A DNA stretch of 64,000 bases from Nageia nagi (taxonomy: Eukaryota > Pinophyta): NCBI GenBank assembly GCA_050084985.1, contig JBITNC010000001.1:171120001-171184000 (forward strand). Direction: 5' to 3'. The translations under genes and the position numbers were made by a program. Shown here in pieces: positions 10,905 through 22,310 of the stretch. Below the pieces are notes generated by a model. The model worked only from the letters and a program-made list of their open reading frames with translations. It had not been told where the DNA came from and searched no databases. The stretch's first letter is position 1. The number at the start of each line of letters is the position of its first letter.

Positions 10905-11265
10905 GTTACAAGTGGTCTAGAAAGCATGTCAACAACCTTATTACGTATTCCTTTCTTATACTTGATCACTAGATGAAATTGTTATAGAAAATCCATCCAT
11001 GTATAGTGTCTAATTTGTTGTAATTTTGATTGAGTTTGTAAATACTTTAATGGTTGATGATAAATATGAATGATTATTTCTTTTTCTATTAAGTAATGTT
11101 TCCACTTTTTAATAGCTTGAACCAATGCATAAATTTCCTTATCATAAGTAGGATAATTCAAAATAACTCCACTAAATTTTCAAAATGCTAGCAAATTGGC
11201 TTACCTTCTTGTAACAAAATGGTTCCCATGGCATAGTCACTTGTATCAGTATCCACTTCAAATAG
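10905..11265 (-). pseudogene. Ty3/gypsy RNase H remnant
   Basis: The minus-strand text shows FEVDTDTSDYAMGTILLQEG (about 11258-11200), then YHQPLKYLQTQSKLQQIRH (about 11060-11005), VIKYKKG and NKVVDMLSRPL (10965-10908). These are the standard landmarks of the gypsy RNase H and its tether to integrase. A few stops and a frameshift are present. Confidence 0.9.
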
Positions 11266-11404
11266 CTTCTGAAAATTAGGAAGTGCTATCATGGGTGCAC
11301 CAATCATATTTTACTTCAAAGTATAAAAAGATGTTTGTTGTTATTTCCTCCATTGTAAGACTTACCTTTTTCTATTTACATCATGTAAAGTAAATCAATA
11401 TGAA

Positions 11405-12075
11405 AAAAATAAATAATAAACTTTCTCAAATAATGGACAACACCTAAGAAAATCCTCATTTTAGTTTCATTAAATGGCCTTGGCCAATCTACTATAGCAC
11501 TCACTTTACTAGGATTTATCTTATGTTTTTCATGACCAATAACATGGCCCAACTACACCAAAGACTCTTTGCCAAACTCACATTTTGAATGTTTCAACAA
11601 CTTATCCCAATGTAAATCTTGAAATCCTTATCTAAGATGTACAACATGTTCTTCCCAAATAGAACTATAAATAAGAATATCATCCAAGTATACAACAATA
11701 AAAGAATCAATAAATGGATGAAGCACATCATTTATTACCCTCATAAAGGTGGTCGATGTACTGCACAAACCAAATGGAAAAATAAGCCACTCAAATAGGC
11801 CCTGTCTTATCTTGAAAGCAATCTTCCAAATTTCATCCTCCTTGATTCAAACTTGGTGATATCCACCCCTCAATTCCATCTTAGTGAAGAATCTTTCCCT
11901 TTGCAACTAATCCAAAAGATCATCTATCTAAGGCAAAGGATAGCAATTTTTTATGGTGATTTTGTTAAGTGCTCTATAGTCAATACATATTCTCCAAGTT
12001 TGATCCTTATTGGGGATCAAAATAATAGGTGATCCACATGGAGATGTATTTGGTCTAATCACGCCTTGATCAACC
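11405..12075 (-). pseudogene. Ty3/gypsy reverse transcriptase remnant
   Basis: This is one of the best preserved stretches. From the 5' side it reads [19 protein letters not shown], then a [20 protein letters not shown] block, FTKMELRGGYHQV, FEWLIFPFGLCSTSTTFMR and the catalytic box VVYLDDILIY (about 11697-11665). After that come HSKCEFGKESLV, LGHVIGHEKHKINPSKVSAI, DWPRPFNETKMRIFLGVVHY. The YLDD active site is intact. At least four stop codons interrupt it, for example before IDDLLD and after GGYHQV. Confidence 0.94.
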
Positions 12076-12469
12076 AACTCCTAAATCTACCTCTTTATCT
12101 CCTGTTGCTCTAAAATTGATTGCCGATATAAAGTTATATTGGGAAATGAAGCATTAGGAAATAATTAAATATCATGTTATATATCCTACATAGGAGGTAA
12201 TCCTTATGGATTTTTAAATAATTTAGTAAACTCCTAAACCAAAATTTACTTTTTTTCCTCTCTTTTGCACATCATTAATGACCTATAGTTAGTATTGCAT
12301 GTTGCTAATAGCATGAGATTTACCTCACCCAAGGATCTTATTTTTACCATGATCAGAATAAAAGTTTTAGAAGCATTCACAAGATGTTTTATCTGACTAG
12401 TAATAACCAAAGGTAGCTTTTCATATTTTTATGTGTACTAGCTAGAAACACCTTTCCATATTTCACCAA

Positions 12470-12790
12470 TCATAATTGTTCAATCTTATCTAATAGATAC
12501 CATCTCTATCCCACATATAAGGGTTACCAATAATAACACCATAAATGTCTAAAGAAACAACATCAACCACAACTTCATCAATGTACTTTGCATAAATATC
12601 AAATTTCAACTTACATTATTTAGTGACTTGTAAACTAGCATTGTGATGAACCTAACCCAAAGGATATGCATTTGGATGGTTAAAAATTTACAATCCCAAC
12701 GTACTTATCATAGTCTTTGAAATCAAATTTTCTTGAGAAATTGGATCAACAATGCAATCTACTTTAGTTTTCTTAATTTGGATTTTGAGG
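12470..12790 (-). pseudogene. Retropepsin-like aspartic protease remnant
   Basis: The minus strand gives VDCIVDPISQENLISKTMIS with HPNAYPLG (about 12760-12650), then YIDEVVVDVVSLDIYGVIIG and NPYMWDRDG. This is the divergent plant retropepsin type with a D-P-x-S-Q-x-N-L-I core and a DVV---GV-GNPY-W-RD second half. The same type is found in the gag-protease element at 57.7-62.5 kb. Confidence 0.75.
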
Positions 12791-12949
12791 TGGAATAATT
12801 AAATCCTTTGTTATTTAATGCCTTGAGGTTCTTCAACCTTTTAAATGGTTGAATAATTTATTCTCTCATCAATATATGATCTTACATCAATGTCTTCACA
12901 TATAAGAACCATAGCATTAGTTTTCTCCTTATTATTATGCTTGTATGGA

Positions 12950-13819
12950 CATAATTTCATATGCAATTTTCAACATTTATCTTCAACACAATGAATACAA
13001 TTCCTACTATCACCTTCTTTCTTTGATATATTAATGGTCTTAGTTTCTTTCTTACCTTTTCCTTTATCTTGAGATTTACCTTTCTCTTTTCCTCCCCTTG
13101 AATTAGAAGCCTTCTTGGATTCATCATATTATCTCCTTGATTTACCATCATCCTCTACGTATTATGCTTACACACACATGATTAAGATTACTAGGATTAA
13201 ACAACATAATAGTTTTTTACAAATGAATATGTAAACTTCCAATTTACTTCATTAAAGTTTGAAGATCTTTTAATGAAACCCCAAGAAAAGTAATTTGTTT
13301 CCTAAATTCCATAGTGTATTGTTGAATTGTTCACCCTCTTTTTTGTCTAAAGAATTTCCATTTCATAAATAGTTTATTATGATTTCCTAATAGATAAAAT
13401 TAATCTCTTAACAACTCCTTAAATTCATTCCAAGAAGATATTTTTGATAAATGTCCATGATTAAGAGTTTCTATATGGCTTTCCCACCAAAATAAAGCAT
13501 GTCCAGTCATCTTTAATCTAGCAAAAATGATGTTATTAACACCATTTACAACACTATGAATATGGAAATAAACCTCCAATTGTTTCAACCAATTGTTTAA
13601 TTTTTCTGCATCAACCTCTCCTCCAAAAGTAGTAATGTCCAATTTGGCCTCCACCTTGAAGAAAACTCAATTTGATGAAAATGATGAATTAGGTCTTCCA
13701 ACTACATCTTTATGTCTTTGGTTGATATTTACATTTTCTCCAATAACCAACAATTCATCCAAACAAGCCAAATGGTTCCCTATTTTCAAAACTCTCCTTT
13801 CAAAATTGACATTTGACAT
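12950..13819 (-). pseudogene. Ty3/gypsy gag remnant with zinc knuckle
   Basis: A start at 13819 (MSNVNFERRVLKIGNHLACL) is in the same frame as the open stretch 13654-13400, which reads EAKLDITTFGGEVDAEKLNN then WLKQLEVYFHIHS, ARLKMTGHALFWWESHIE and SWNEFKELLRD. This is the typical Gag core fold with its conserved WL and WWE. A single TGA near 13670 separates the two parts. A zinc-knuckle remnant, NCIHCVEDKC followed by KLHMKLCP, lies at about 13000-12950, with the histidine lost. A Lys-rich linker joins them. Confidence 0.87.
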
Positions 13820-13998
13820 GATATGAACAACACATTATTTCTCCTCTAATTATCCATTTCTATCACTCTTCACCTTAATCAATCTCAAGATCCTTTGGAA
13901 TCAACTATGGTATTTGATATTTTCTCCTAAACATAAAAAAATATGCATATGGTGGCATGAAATTCCTAAAATTTCAGCCCTAAATTTTATGCACACAA

Positions 13999-14010
13999 GC
14001 TCTGACACCA
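13999..14010 (-). other. Primer binding site (initiator tRNA-Met type)
   Basis: The minus strand reads TGGTGTCAGAGC, one mismatch from the usual plant TGGTATCAGAGC site complementary to initiator tRNA-Met. It lies two bases inside the 5' LTR end, as expected, and fixes the element's orientation and LTR edge. Confidence 0.85.
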
Positions 14011-14012
14011 TA

Positions 14013-14678
14013 TGATTCATAATCATTGGATGCTTATAACATACTCAAATCTTCACTTATAGATTCTAATGAAAAACATTCACCATTATGAGATCATACA
14101 AAAATTGCATATAAATTTAAAATTACATAATGTACATTACAAAAACTAGCAATATCAAAATACACAATAAGATCAACATAATGATTTACCCTAGTTCACC
14201 CAATGTGGGCTAATCTAGCATGGAATTGGATCCTTCTCTTCTCATAATCTATGGACATTACAATATTACATGCATTGAGAAATACCATCAACATAATGGC
14301 AAATACAATCTCCTACATCAATAAGAATAATTTTAGAATTACAACTTTGGAATGACTCTTGGTCTCCCTTCAAGTTCTTACAATCCCAAAATTCTAAAAC
14401 TCTCTAAAGCTCCCATTATGGAATCAAAGAGTAGAATGCCCTTAAATGAGCCTGGAACCATCTCCAAGATATTATTTGAATATACTAAACCACTTAACTT
14501 CCCAAAACACTAATGTCCCTTCAATTCCCCCTACCAACTCATCAAGATGCATGCCATTAATGACCTAAATATAGTGTGGCATATCACTGACTACAAATTT
14601 TGGTCTTCAATCTATCTCCAAGCACAAATACCTATAGAATGAATATTTCTCCTATATATAACAACCTAACATGATCCA
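14013..14678 (-). repeat. Gypsy 5' LTR
   Basis: It starts TGATTCATAATCATTGGATG on the plus strand, next to the PBS, and ends near ACATGATCCA. It is a degenerate copy of the LTR at 8234. No intact TATA box was picked out. Confidence 0.88.
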
Positions 14679-14689
14679 ATTCAGACAAA

Positions 14690-14860
14690 AAATTCATAGC
14701 TATAATTAGGATTCCCTTAAACATTTGGGGTCCTTTTTTTACAAGCTTGTGATTTTTAGAAAGTTGGTATATTAAACTCCAAATTATGATATCATGAACT
14801 TCCTATGGTTAAATGATGGTATAATTATACAAGCATGAAAAGGGTATTTGTGAACTTATC
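14690..14860. repeat. Dispersed repeat A, copy 3
   Basis: It shares GGTATATTAAACTCCAAATT, TGATATCAT and TTCCTATGGTTAAATGATGG with the copies at 6680, 7390 and 24360. It is preceded by AATTCATAGCTATAATTAGG, the tail of a PPR S-motif scrap. It is directly adjacent to the gypsy insertion. Confidence 0.7.
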
Positions 14861-14869
14861 CATAACTTG

Positions 14870-15190
14870 TAACATTTTGAGTGTTTTGGATTTTTTGGGA
14901 AGAGCAATTGAGGGGGTAGAGCACATAGATTGTACCATTTTTGAGTAGCAAGGGTAAAACACTTGGAGCATTTCTAGTTTACCAAAAAGAGCATAGAAGA
15001 GGCCATGTAAGAACCTAACTTGTATTTTTATATGTATCTTATTATGTAATTATTGTACTTCTCTAATAAGTATTTAGGGCCTTTTTTTTTATAAAACCCA
15101 TTTTATTCTTCTATGAATCATTTTGAGTTTTCTTGGGAGAGAAGAGCTAAGAGGGTTGAGTACTTAGAACATTAGGTGGGCACATAGGTG
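14870..15190 (-). repeat. G/A-rich segment, inverted copy of 17450-17680
   Basis: GAGGGGGTAGAGCAC (14910) and GAGAAGAGCTAAGAGGGTTG (15141) are reverse complements of sequences in the C/T-rich tract at 17450-17680 (CTCTACCCCC, TCAACCCTCTTGGCTCAGCT). It forms a loose inverted repeat around the minisatellite and PPR fragments. Confidence 0.6.
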
Positions 15191-15232
15191 GGAAATTGTA
15201 AAATTTTAAGTTTTTCATAGAGAAAGTATAAC

Positions 15233-15910
15233 ATATGGTATAAAGTGGTGAAATTGTACTATACCATATGGTCTAAAATGATGCAATTATGCTATACCAT
15301 ATGATATGAAATGAAATGATGTAACTACACCATATGATATTAAATGATATAAGTTCACCATATGATATAAAATGATCTAAATGAACTAACATATGATATG
15401 AAATGTGAAATGATGTAACTGCACCATATGATATGAAATGATCTAAACAAACCAACACATGATATAAAATCATGTAATTGCATCATATGATATTAAATGA
15501 TCCAAGTGCACCATATGATATAAAATTATCTAAATACGAAAATATATGATATGAAATGATGTAACTACACCATATAATATGAAATTATCTAATTACATCA
15601 TGTATTCTAAAGTAATGCAATTATATCATATGATATGAAATTATATAAATACTTCATATGATATGAAATGATGTAATTGAATAATATGTTTTAAAAAATG
15701 CAACTATACCATATGATATAAAATGACCTAATTGCACCATCATATGATATGAAATGATTTAAATACTTCATATGATATTAAATTATGTAACTAAATAATA
15801 TGGTCTTAAATGATGAAATTATACCATATGATATGAAATTATCTAAATTTAACAACATATTATATGAATGATTTAAGTACACCTATGGTCTAAAATGATG
15901 CAACTATATT
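15233..15910. repeat. AT-rich minisatellite, unit about 28-32 bp
   Basis: There are more than twenty imperfect tandem copies built on CACCATATGATATGAAATGA followed by TGTAATTG or TCTAAATA. Alternating TGTAACT/TCTAAAT endings suggest a higher-order dimer of about 60 bp. CATATG recurs in most units. Isolated single copies occur at about 16590-16640 and 23266-23350. Confidence 0.93.
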
Positions 15911-16680
15911 TGAGGATAAATAATTCATAGATACAACAAAGATTCCCTCAAAATCATTTATATGATTAAGCACTTGGGATTTTGGTGACTAACATGCTTT
16001 AGAGTACTTTAAGTGTTTTTGGATAATGCAATTAAAATTTTTTAGATCTGAATTAATTAACCATGCAAGTATACTAGCTATTTGAGAAACTTTTAGAGCT
16101 TTAAAATAAAGCAAGTACATTAATGGAAAAATAGAACTGATATGCTTCAGATACCTTTAATCATTTTTTTATATAATGCAATTGATAGGTTTCAAAATTG
16201 ATTTATACATTTCAAAAAAAAAGGATGTAAAAATAACTATACCTTATTCAATACAAACTACCTAGATCCAACTAATCCTCCCTCACCATCCATATCTCCC
16301 TCTCTTTCTTTAATTCCTCCAACTCCCCTTGACTTGGTTTGTGATAATATAGGTAATAGTTGACTCATAACATGAATGAATTTGATGTCAAGTTAGGTGA
16401 ATAAAAATATTTAATAATATTTGATAGATTATTAGCATAAATCTTATCAAACATTATTAAAGTACCTTCCACCTAATTCATCATTGGATTCATTTATTTT
16501 ATGGGTTAGTTAACTTGCCTTACCTTCTTGTTATGCAATAATGACATGAATATTTCAATAAGAGTGAATAAATATTTGTAAAAATTATCTAAATGCACCA
16601 ATATATGATATGAAATGATCTAAGTACATCATATGGTCTAAATTGAATCATTATACCTGCATTATATGGGGATCATTATT
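15911..16680. other. No gene recognised
   Basis: This AT-rich sequence has no domain or long open frame. It contains one stray minisatellite copy near 16590-16640 and a C/T-rich patch at 16260-16330. Confidence 0.5.
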
Positions 16681-17400
16681 TTGAACTTCACTACCAAATT
16701 ACCCATAAAGCCTAAATTGGGTATGTGGATGTATCTAATTGGTACTTTTAAATTGAATTTTGCATTATTCTTTGGATGAATCCCTATACATACATTATTG
16801 ACCTTCTTGGTTATGAAGGCTATCCTAAGGATGCTTTGAAGTTCACTACCATATACCCATAAAACCTAAACTAGGTGTATGGATATTTATACCTAGTACT
16901 TACAAATTAAATGTTATGGTTTTGAGTGTCCTAATAGATCACATGTATGCAAAATATGGAATAATACATAAGGCCTAGGAATTATTTGATAATATAGTAC
17001 CAAAATACCCATAAAATCTAAATTTGGTATGTAGATGTATCTACATGGTGCTTGTAAATCAAATATTATGGCTATGAGTACCCTGATAGATCATATGCAT
17101 GCAAAATATGCAAGAATACGTAAGGCCCAAGAATTTTTTAACAAGATACTACCAAAATACCCATAAAACCTATATTGGGTATGTGGATGTATCTACTTGG
17201 TGCTTGTAAATCAAATTATATGGTTATGAGTGTGAAGATAGATCATATGTATGTACAATATGGAAGAATACACAAGGATAGAGATTTGTTTGATAATATG
17301 CATTATTTAAATACAATTTCATGGTCTAAAATGATTACAGGTTACAAAAAAATGGGTTTTATAAAAAAGGACCTAGAGACTTTTATTTTATAAGTATGCA
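16681..17400 (+). pseudogene. PPR-derived tandem fragments (E motif plus P motif), three to four units
   Basis: The landmark ACCCATAAA(A/G)CCTAAA recurs near 16690, 16855, 16997 and 17154, so the unit is about 145-165 bp. The best preserved unit is open at 17175-17393: GMWMYLLGACKSN, then IDHMYVQYGRIHKD, LFDNMHYLNTISWSKMITGY. These are the E-type WMYLLGAC block, a P/L motif (MYAK-GRIHKA) and an S motif (NVVSWS-MI-GY). Other units contain the same blocks with shifts. It is a partial, internally duplicated PPR relic. Confidence 0.82.
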
Positions 17401-17439
17401 AATTTCTTGATAAGATACATAGAAGAATAATTAGTGGGT

Positions 17440-17866
17440 TCCCTATTTTTCTTTGCTCTACCCTCTAGCATTTTCTTAGTCTAGCTCTTCTCAACCCCCC
17501 TAGCTTAGCTCTACTAAATCCTATAAACTTGTCTATGCTCAACCCTCTTGGCTCAGCTTGTCTCTTCTCTCCATTAAAAACTATAAATTCTCTAAGTTCT
17601 CTACCCCCTCAGCTCAAAATGGTAACTCATTAAGTGCTCTATCCCCTCGATTAGTCTTATAGAAAAACTTAAAATACAAGTTTCCCACATGATATCCCTT
17701 GGTTTACATTTAGCAGTAGTTTTTACCTACCTCCTTATTATTTAGGGGGGCATTTCAAAATTGGCCACAAAAAACTACCACTATAATCCAAAAATGAGGT
17801 GGTTAAAAACCACTTCACCAAAACTATCTTAAATCATCCGCCTCTAAAACCTATTTTTGGTTTAGT
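17440..17866 (+). repeat. C/T-rich tract and CACTA-like terminus
   Basis: A pyrimidine-rich block (17440-17680) is followed by GAGGTGGTTAAAAACCACTT (17786-17805) and a terminus that reads CACTAAACCAAAAATAGG on the minus strand (ending at 17866), with GAGGCGG just inside. The same order recurs after PPR scraps at 35740-36045 and 49930-50288. The CACTA start and subterminal inverted motifs resemble CACTA (En/Spm) DNA transposon ends. No transposase was seen. Confidence 0.55.
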
Positions 17867-18149
17867 GAACTTCACTAATAGAATACCCATAAAACATGTG
17901 TTGAATATTTTTAGCGATCCCTAATGATAGGTAGCGACTAGACTAAACATTCATAGTTAATGAATAACAAAAATAATATGAAGTATAACAAAATGAATAA
18001 TGAATAATGAAATACTTAGACTATTGGATCAAGATAACATCTATGCACTATTGAGAAAAGGATCAAGAGAGATAAATACCTACCATCTTACCTACAAAGC
18101 CAAATTTATATGCAAATAAAAACTTATCAAAGAGAAAAACCTTGTTATG

Positions 18150-18285
18150 TGAATCCCTCGAATGAATGTTATTTGAAATCCAAGCATGAATGCTAATAGT
18201 AGTATGAATGCTAAGCCTCCAATAGTAGCATGAATGCTAACTATAGTGTGAATGCTAATGGTAGCATAGATACTAAGTACCCTAT
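18150..18285. repeat. Short tandem repeat of TAGCATGAATGCTAA
   Basis: Five or six imperfect copies of a TAGTATGAATGCTAA / TAGCATGAATGCTAA word occur within about 130 bases (18186 to 18275). Each is a near-palindrome (TAGCAT-ATGCTA). Confidence 0.8.
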
Positions 18286-18979
18286 CTAGATAGAGTTTCA
18301 CAACCAAGATCCAAAGTATATAAATAAAGTGAAAATCCTAGTCTAATATATAATAATGAATGAATAAATGATAAATGCTCAAGTGATGACAAGATCCCAA
18401 TATCAATAGGTTGTGTTGAATAACACCTAAAACATAAGTGGTAAGGCTATTGAGATTAAATCTTAATGCTTTCCCATGTAATACATTTACCTTTATATAT
18501 GCAAGAGAATAACCATAATGGATGTCTATAAGCTAGCATCAATGCTAAGGTATCTTGCAACATAAAAGATAAAATTATGTGAGTAGGTTCTCAAGTGGAC
18601 TAACATAAAGAACAAAATATGATTATAGCATATAATGATCTAATATAAATCTGAACATAGTAAGGACACCTAGATGTGGACAAAATTAAGTGTCAATAGA
18701 TGCCCTACTTTGAAAATTTAATGAAATGAAGTGTAATTATATTTGCAAAGGAAAAAGACAAAGAGAAAAAAAATAATACTCTCTTATTATTCCTATGAAG
18801 ATCTGATATCATAAAAGTTTGATGATATTTTCTTCCCCCTCATTACATTGATTATGAAGAGATAAACTCTTAAATAAATCAAAACAATCAAATACAAAGA
18901 ATAACCTATAAACAAAGATACATAAAATAGCATCTTTGAAAACATACATGTGATCAATACTTAAAGATATATCAATAAC

Positions 18980-19650
18980 AATTAAACATAATATGTATGC
19001 ATAATATTATCATAGCAATATTAAATTCTTTATTCATATGTAATATATCATCATAGAAGAATTGACAATCCCATTCATAGACTTATGGAATAACATTCTA
19101 TCTTAAAATATATAGCAATAAAGAACAAGGATAAAATAAATATAATATGAATACATCATCATGGAAACAAAAATAACATTATTCATAGATATAGATCATC
19201 ATAGTAAGACCTAATGCCCCATTCAAAGATACAAACATTTTATCATAAAGAGCAATCATAGTTATGGCTAATTTATACCCAACCAATAAAGGTGATCATA
19301 ACATATGAGATTCATATAGTCATGGAAAAAAAAGATACCCCATTCATGGATGCACATCATTATGAAAGAAAAAATATTCCCCATTTGTGGATATCTCATA
19401 AAGGAAATGGTTATTTATATCATCCATCCAACAAGAACCTACAAAACATGCCCCAATGTGGACACTATGCTTAGTGTCAATGCTAATAGAAGCAAAAAGG
19501 GTGATGGTTATTTAGATTCCACCCAACAACGACCTATAAAACATGCCCCAACATGAATGCTATGCTTATTTTTGATTTTGTTGGAAGAAAAATGTGTGAT
19601 GGTTATTTAGATTCCATCCAATAAGGATGTGCATAATGTAATCATAAAAT
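18980..19650. repeat. Degenerate repeats, ending in three 96-bp units
   Basis: From about 19060 to 19400 the words CCCATTCATAGATAT and ATCATCATAG(T/A)AAG recur at irregular spacing. From 19402 a clearer tandem unit of about 96 bp appears three times (19402, 19500, 19596), with GATGGTTATTTAGATTCCA, CCCAACAA-GACCTA-AAA and CATGCCCCAA. The short open frames over it are repeat artefacts. Confidence 0.78.
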
Positions 19651-20889
19651 AAATTACATTTTATAATGCATTTGAAAATAGTTTAAGAGATATCAAAAAA
19701 TAACACCTAAACTTACCTTTTGAAGCCCAGGAATGCCAATATGACCCAACACATATGCTATGTGTAACACTAAATTTGTTAGAAATATTTATGCGATTCA
19801 TTCTTAACTTGAAGAGATTAAAAATTTATGAACACACTTAGAACTAATTCATCATAATGGTAAACATGAGCATGGGCATTAGGCTACCCCTTAAAAAGTT
19901 TTGATAGACTAACACTAATGCTGACATAATAGAAGATGAACATATCCAAAGTAGTATATAGATATTAAATAACATCATGTTAGATCATAATATCATGTTC
20001 CATAATAGTAATGTTTAATATCTCAATCATTATAAAGGAGTATATCATAATAAAGAGGTTATAACAATTGTCATAAAAGTAATGGTTAATTAAAAATCCA
20101 AAAAACAAAGGTAGTGATCATAAAGTGGTCATAAGGAGATGATCATAACAAGAACATAGTAATATTCTATTATATAAAGCATATTATATAAACAAATATC
20201 ATAGTTCATGCATGTGAGATAAAGGATTTAAGGGAGATAACTTTTACATTCATGATGACATTCCCCTAAGATAAATTATAATAATTTTCCCTAGCACCAA
20301 ATTTGGGTTATAATGATAAAATTGATAGACCACAAATCATTCCTAGACCAATAGACATGACAAACTATGACTAAACTAATGGAATTAACAAATTATGACT
20401 AAACTTAAACTTAATCAAGACAAAAAGACCAAAAAACTTAACCATAAATACATAAAGCAATGATCATTAACTATATCCCCAACCAACAAAGGAAAAAGAA
20501 CATAAGTGTTGTATGAAATGTGGAATGTAATATACTCTAAAAGGGTAATACATAAGGATATGAGACCTTATTTTTGGTGCCTCAACACATAACACATTGA
20601 GTAATATTCATCCACCCTCACCTATGGAGTTTCTCTCCTGAAAGTATTTTATCATGAGAATTAACCAATAAAAAACAAATTGGATTTTGACCAAGCATTA
20701 GAGGGCCATTCCTAGTTCCAAACCACAAGGGATAACTTTGAGGGTGTTGAATTTAAGATAAATTTGTAGGTAGAAAACATTGAGTAGGAACATGATGAAG
20801 TTACCTTATATTCTAGAATAGTCATTCCCACCAATATTTAGTTTATATATGAGGAGTTGAGTGTCCAAACTTATCTCTATTTATGACTC

Positions 20890-21640
20890 AAATTTAGAGG
20901 AATAAGTTGAATCTACATCAAGTTTTCCTTGTTATCTTACCTACATTTGACCAATACTAATATTCTTCTATTATATTATCCCATATTTAACAAATAAGGC
21001 CCTATAGGTTTGGGAATTCATTAGTGGCTAAAAGGAGTCTAGAGAAAAACTAGGTTTCATGCCAAACATTTATTTTGTTCCCCACTACAATAATCTATTT
21101 TACAAATAAATCCATTATGGGTCTGAATCTTCTTATACTATTCTATATCATGGATCAAATTCAAATACCCTCCATTATAAAAATTCATTTATCTAAGTTC
21201 TTATCTAGGTATTTAGATGTGATCTTATTAATCTAGATTGAGTTATGGTCAGTGTAAATTATCTAAACCTTATTACCCATTAGTGATTTATTAATTAATC
21301 TAATATTTTTATTCCTTAAACTAAATTAACTCAAATATAAATAAACTATATCCCATGCTACCAAATGGATCTTATTCTCCTGTAAGTTTCCCTACCAAAG
21401 GAACTCTTTCATGATGTGTTCCATTTAGAGGAGGATATTTGAAGGAAGATAGAATCTACCTAACCAAAAAAAAGGTATAGTATTTAGGATTGATTTAATT
21501 TTAACTAATTAACTAACTAAAGACAATCACTTTTCTTTCTAGATCACCATATTTGAGGAGAATTTAGCTTTGATCTTATCCTAGAAGTTGCCAACTTGAC
21601 CCCTTTAGAAAAGAGGAAAAATCAAGTAAGATCTAGGGAG
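20890..21640 (-). pseudogene. LINE ORF2 C-terminal fragment
   Basis: On the minus strand, about 21450-21330 reads EHIMKEFLW then GNLQENKIHLVAWDIVY, followed by RNKNIRLINKSLMGNK (about 21310-21265). This matches the block downstream of the LINE reverse transcriptase (-FLWGG-ENKKIHLV-W-VC---GGLGIRNL-L-N-ALL-KW). Beyond it (21240-20990) come KITSKYLDKN and CKIDYCSGEQNKCL, resembling the G-KI-FW-D-W segment. Stops are frequent, and the RT core is not here. Confidence 0.75.
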
Positions 21641-21912
21641 AGAGTTATGGTCATTTCAACTAGATGAAACACCATCCTTAGAAGTTGGGGGCTACATTAA
21701 AACCATAAATTTTATACTTACTATAGTTAGTAGCTTAGATCAATGTTAGTTCACATGAGTTAAGAATATTATATATTATATGTGTCTCTTGGATTAAGGG
21801 ATATATTGTAAGAAAAATATCATCTAAAAATTGAGAATAGGTTATAAATGCATATATATTGTTAATTTGTAATCCCTTTATCCTACCTATAGAGTAGAGA
21901 AAAATCATACCC

Positions 21913-22310
21913 CACTAGACAAAAAAGGGCTGCTAAGGGTAGTTTTAAACTGCGACCAAATACCTTTATCAATGGTTGTATGTCTACCACCTAAACAAAC
22001 ATTGCTAAAAGTTAGTTCTCTATGGAAACAATTAATATTCATCTACTTACGGTACCCTTAACTACCACTTAAGGTTCTAAGGAGGTAGTTATAACCTACC
22101 TCCTTAAACTATATAAGGATAGTTTAAAATCACCACCTTAGTATTTAAAAAGGCAGTTTTGAACTATGAGGGGATAAGTTAAAAATACTACCTTATAATT
22201 TAAGGGGATGGTTTATAATTGTATCCATATAGTTTGTGGGGTTATTTTTTAAACCACCTCTTAACCATTATTTTTTTTAAAAAAATAGGTGTAGTTTATA
22301 ATCATTACAT
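21913..22310 (+). repeat. CACTA-like terminus and subterminal repeats
   Basis: It begins CACTAGACAAAAAAGGGCTG at 21913, followed by short inverted motifs (GGTAGTTTTAAACTGCGACC; GGAGGTAGTTATAACCTACC; AGTTTAAAATCACCACC; GGTTTATAATTG). These resemble the dense subterminal repeats of CACTA elements and match the style of the ends at 17866, 48928 and 50288. No transposase coding was found next to it. Confidence 0.5.

Larger units (their letters stand above)
8234..14678 (-). mobile_element. Full-length, inactive Ty3/gypsy retrotransposon
   Basis: The element is bounded by two direct LTRs (8234-8941 and 14013-14678). On the minus strand it shows a PBS, then gag with zinc knuckle, protease, RT, RNase H and integrase in the Ty3/gypsy order (integrase last). 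Every domain is recognisable but interrupted by stops and frameshifts. The LTRs differ at roughly one position in five in the stretches compared by eye, so the insertion is old. No clear target-site duplication was found; the flanks ACATT and ATTCA do not match. A segment near the 3' end (8948-10055) looks rearranged. Confidence 0.9.
17867..20880. other. Non-coding region with short repeats
   Basis: No domain was recognised on either strand. Short repeats are annotated separately at 18150-18285 and 18980-19650. The rest is AT-rich, with many ATCATA and CATAAT words. It could be old LTR or untranslated element sequence, but no paired LTR was found. Confidence 0.5.
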
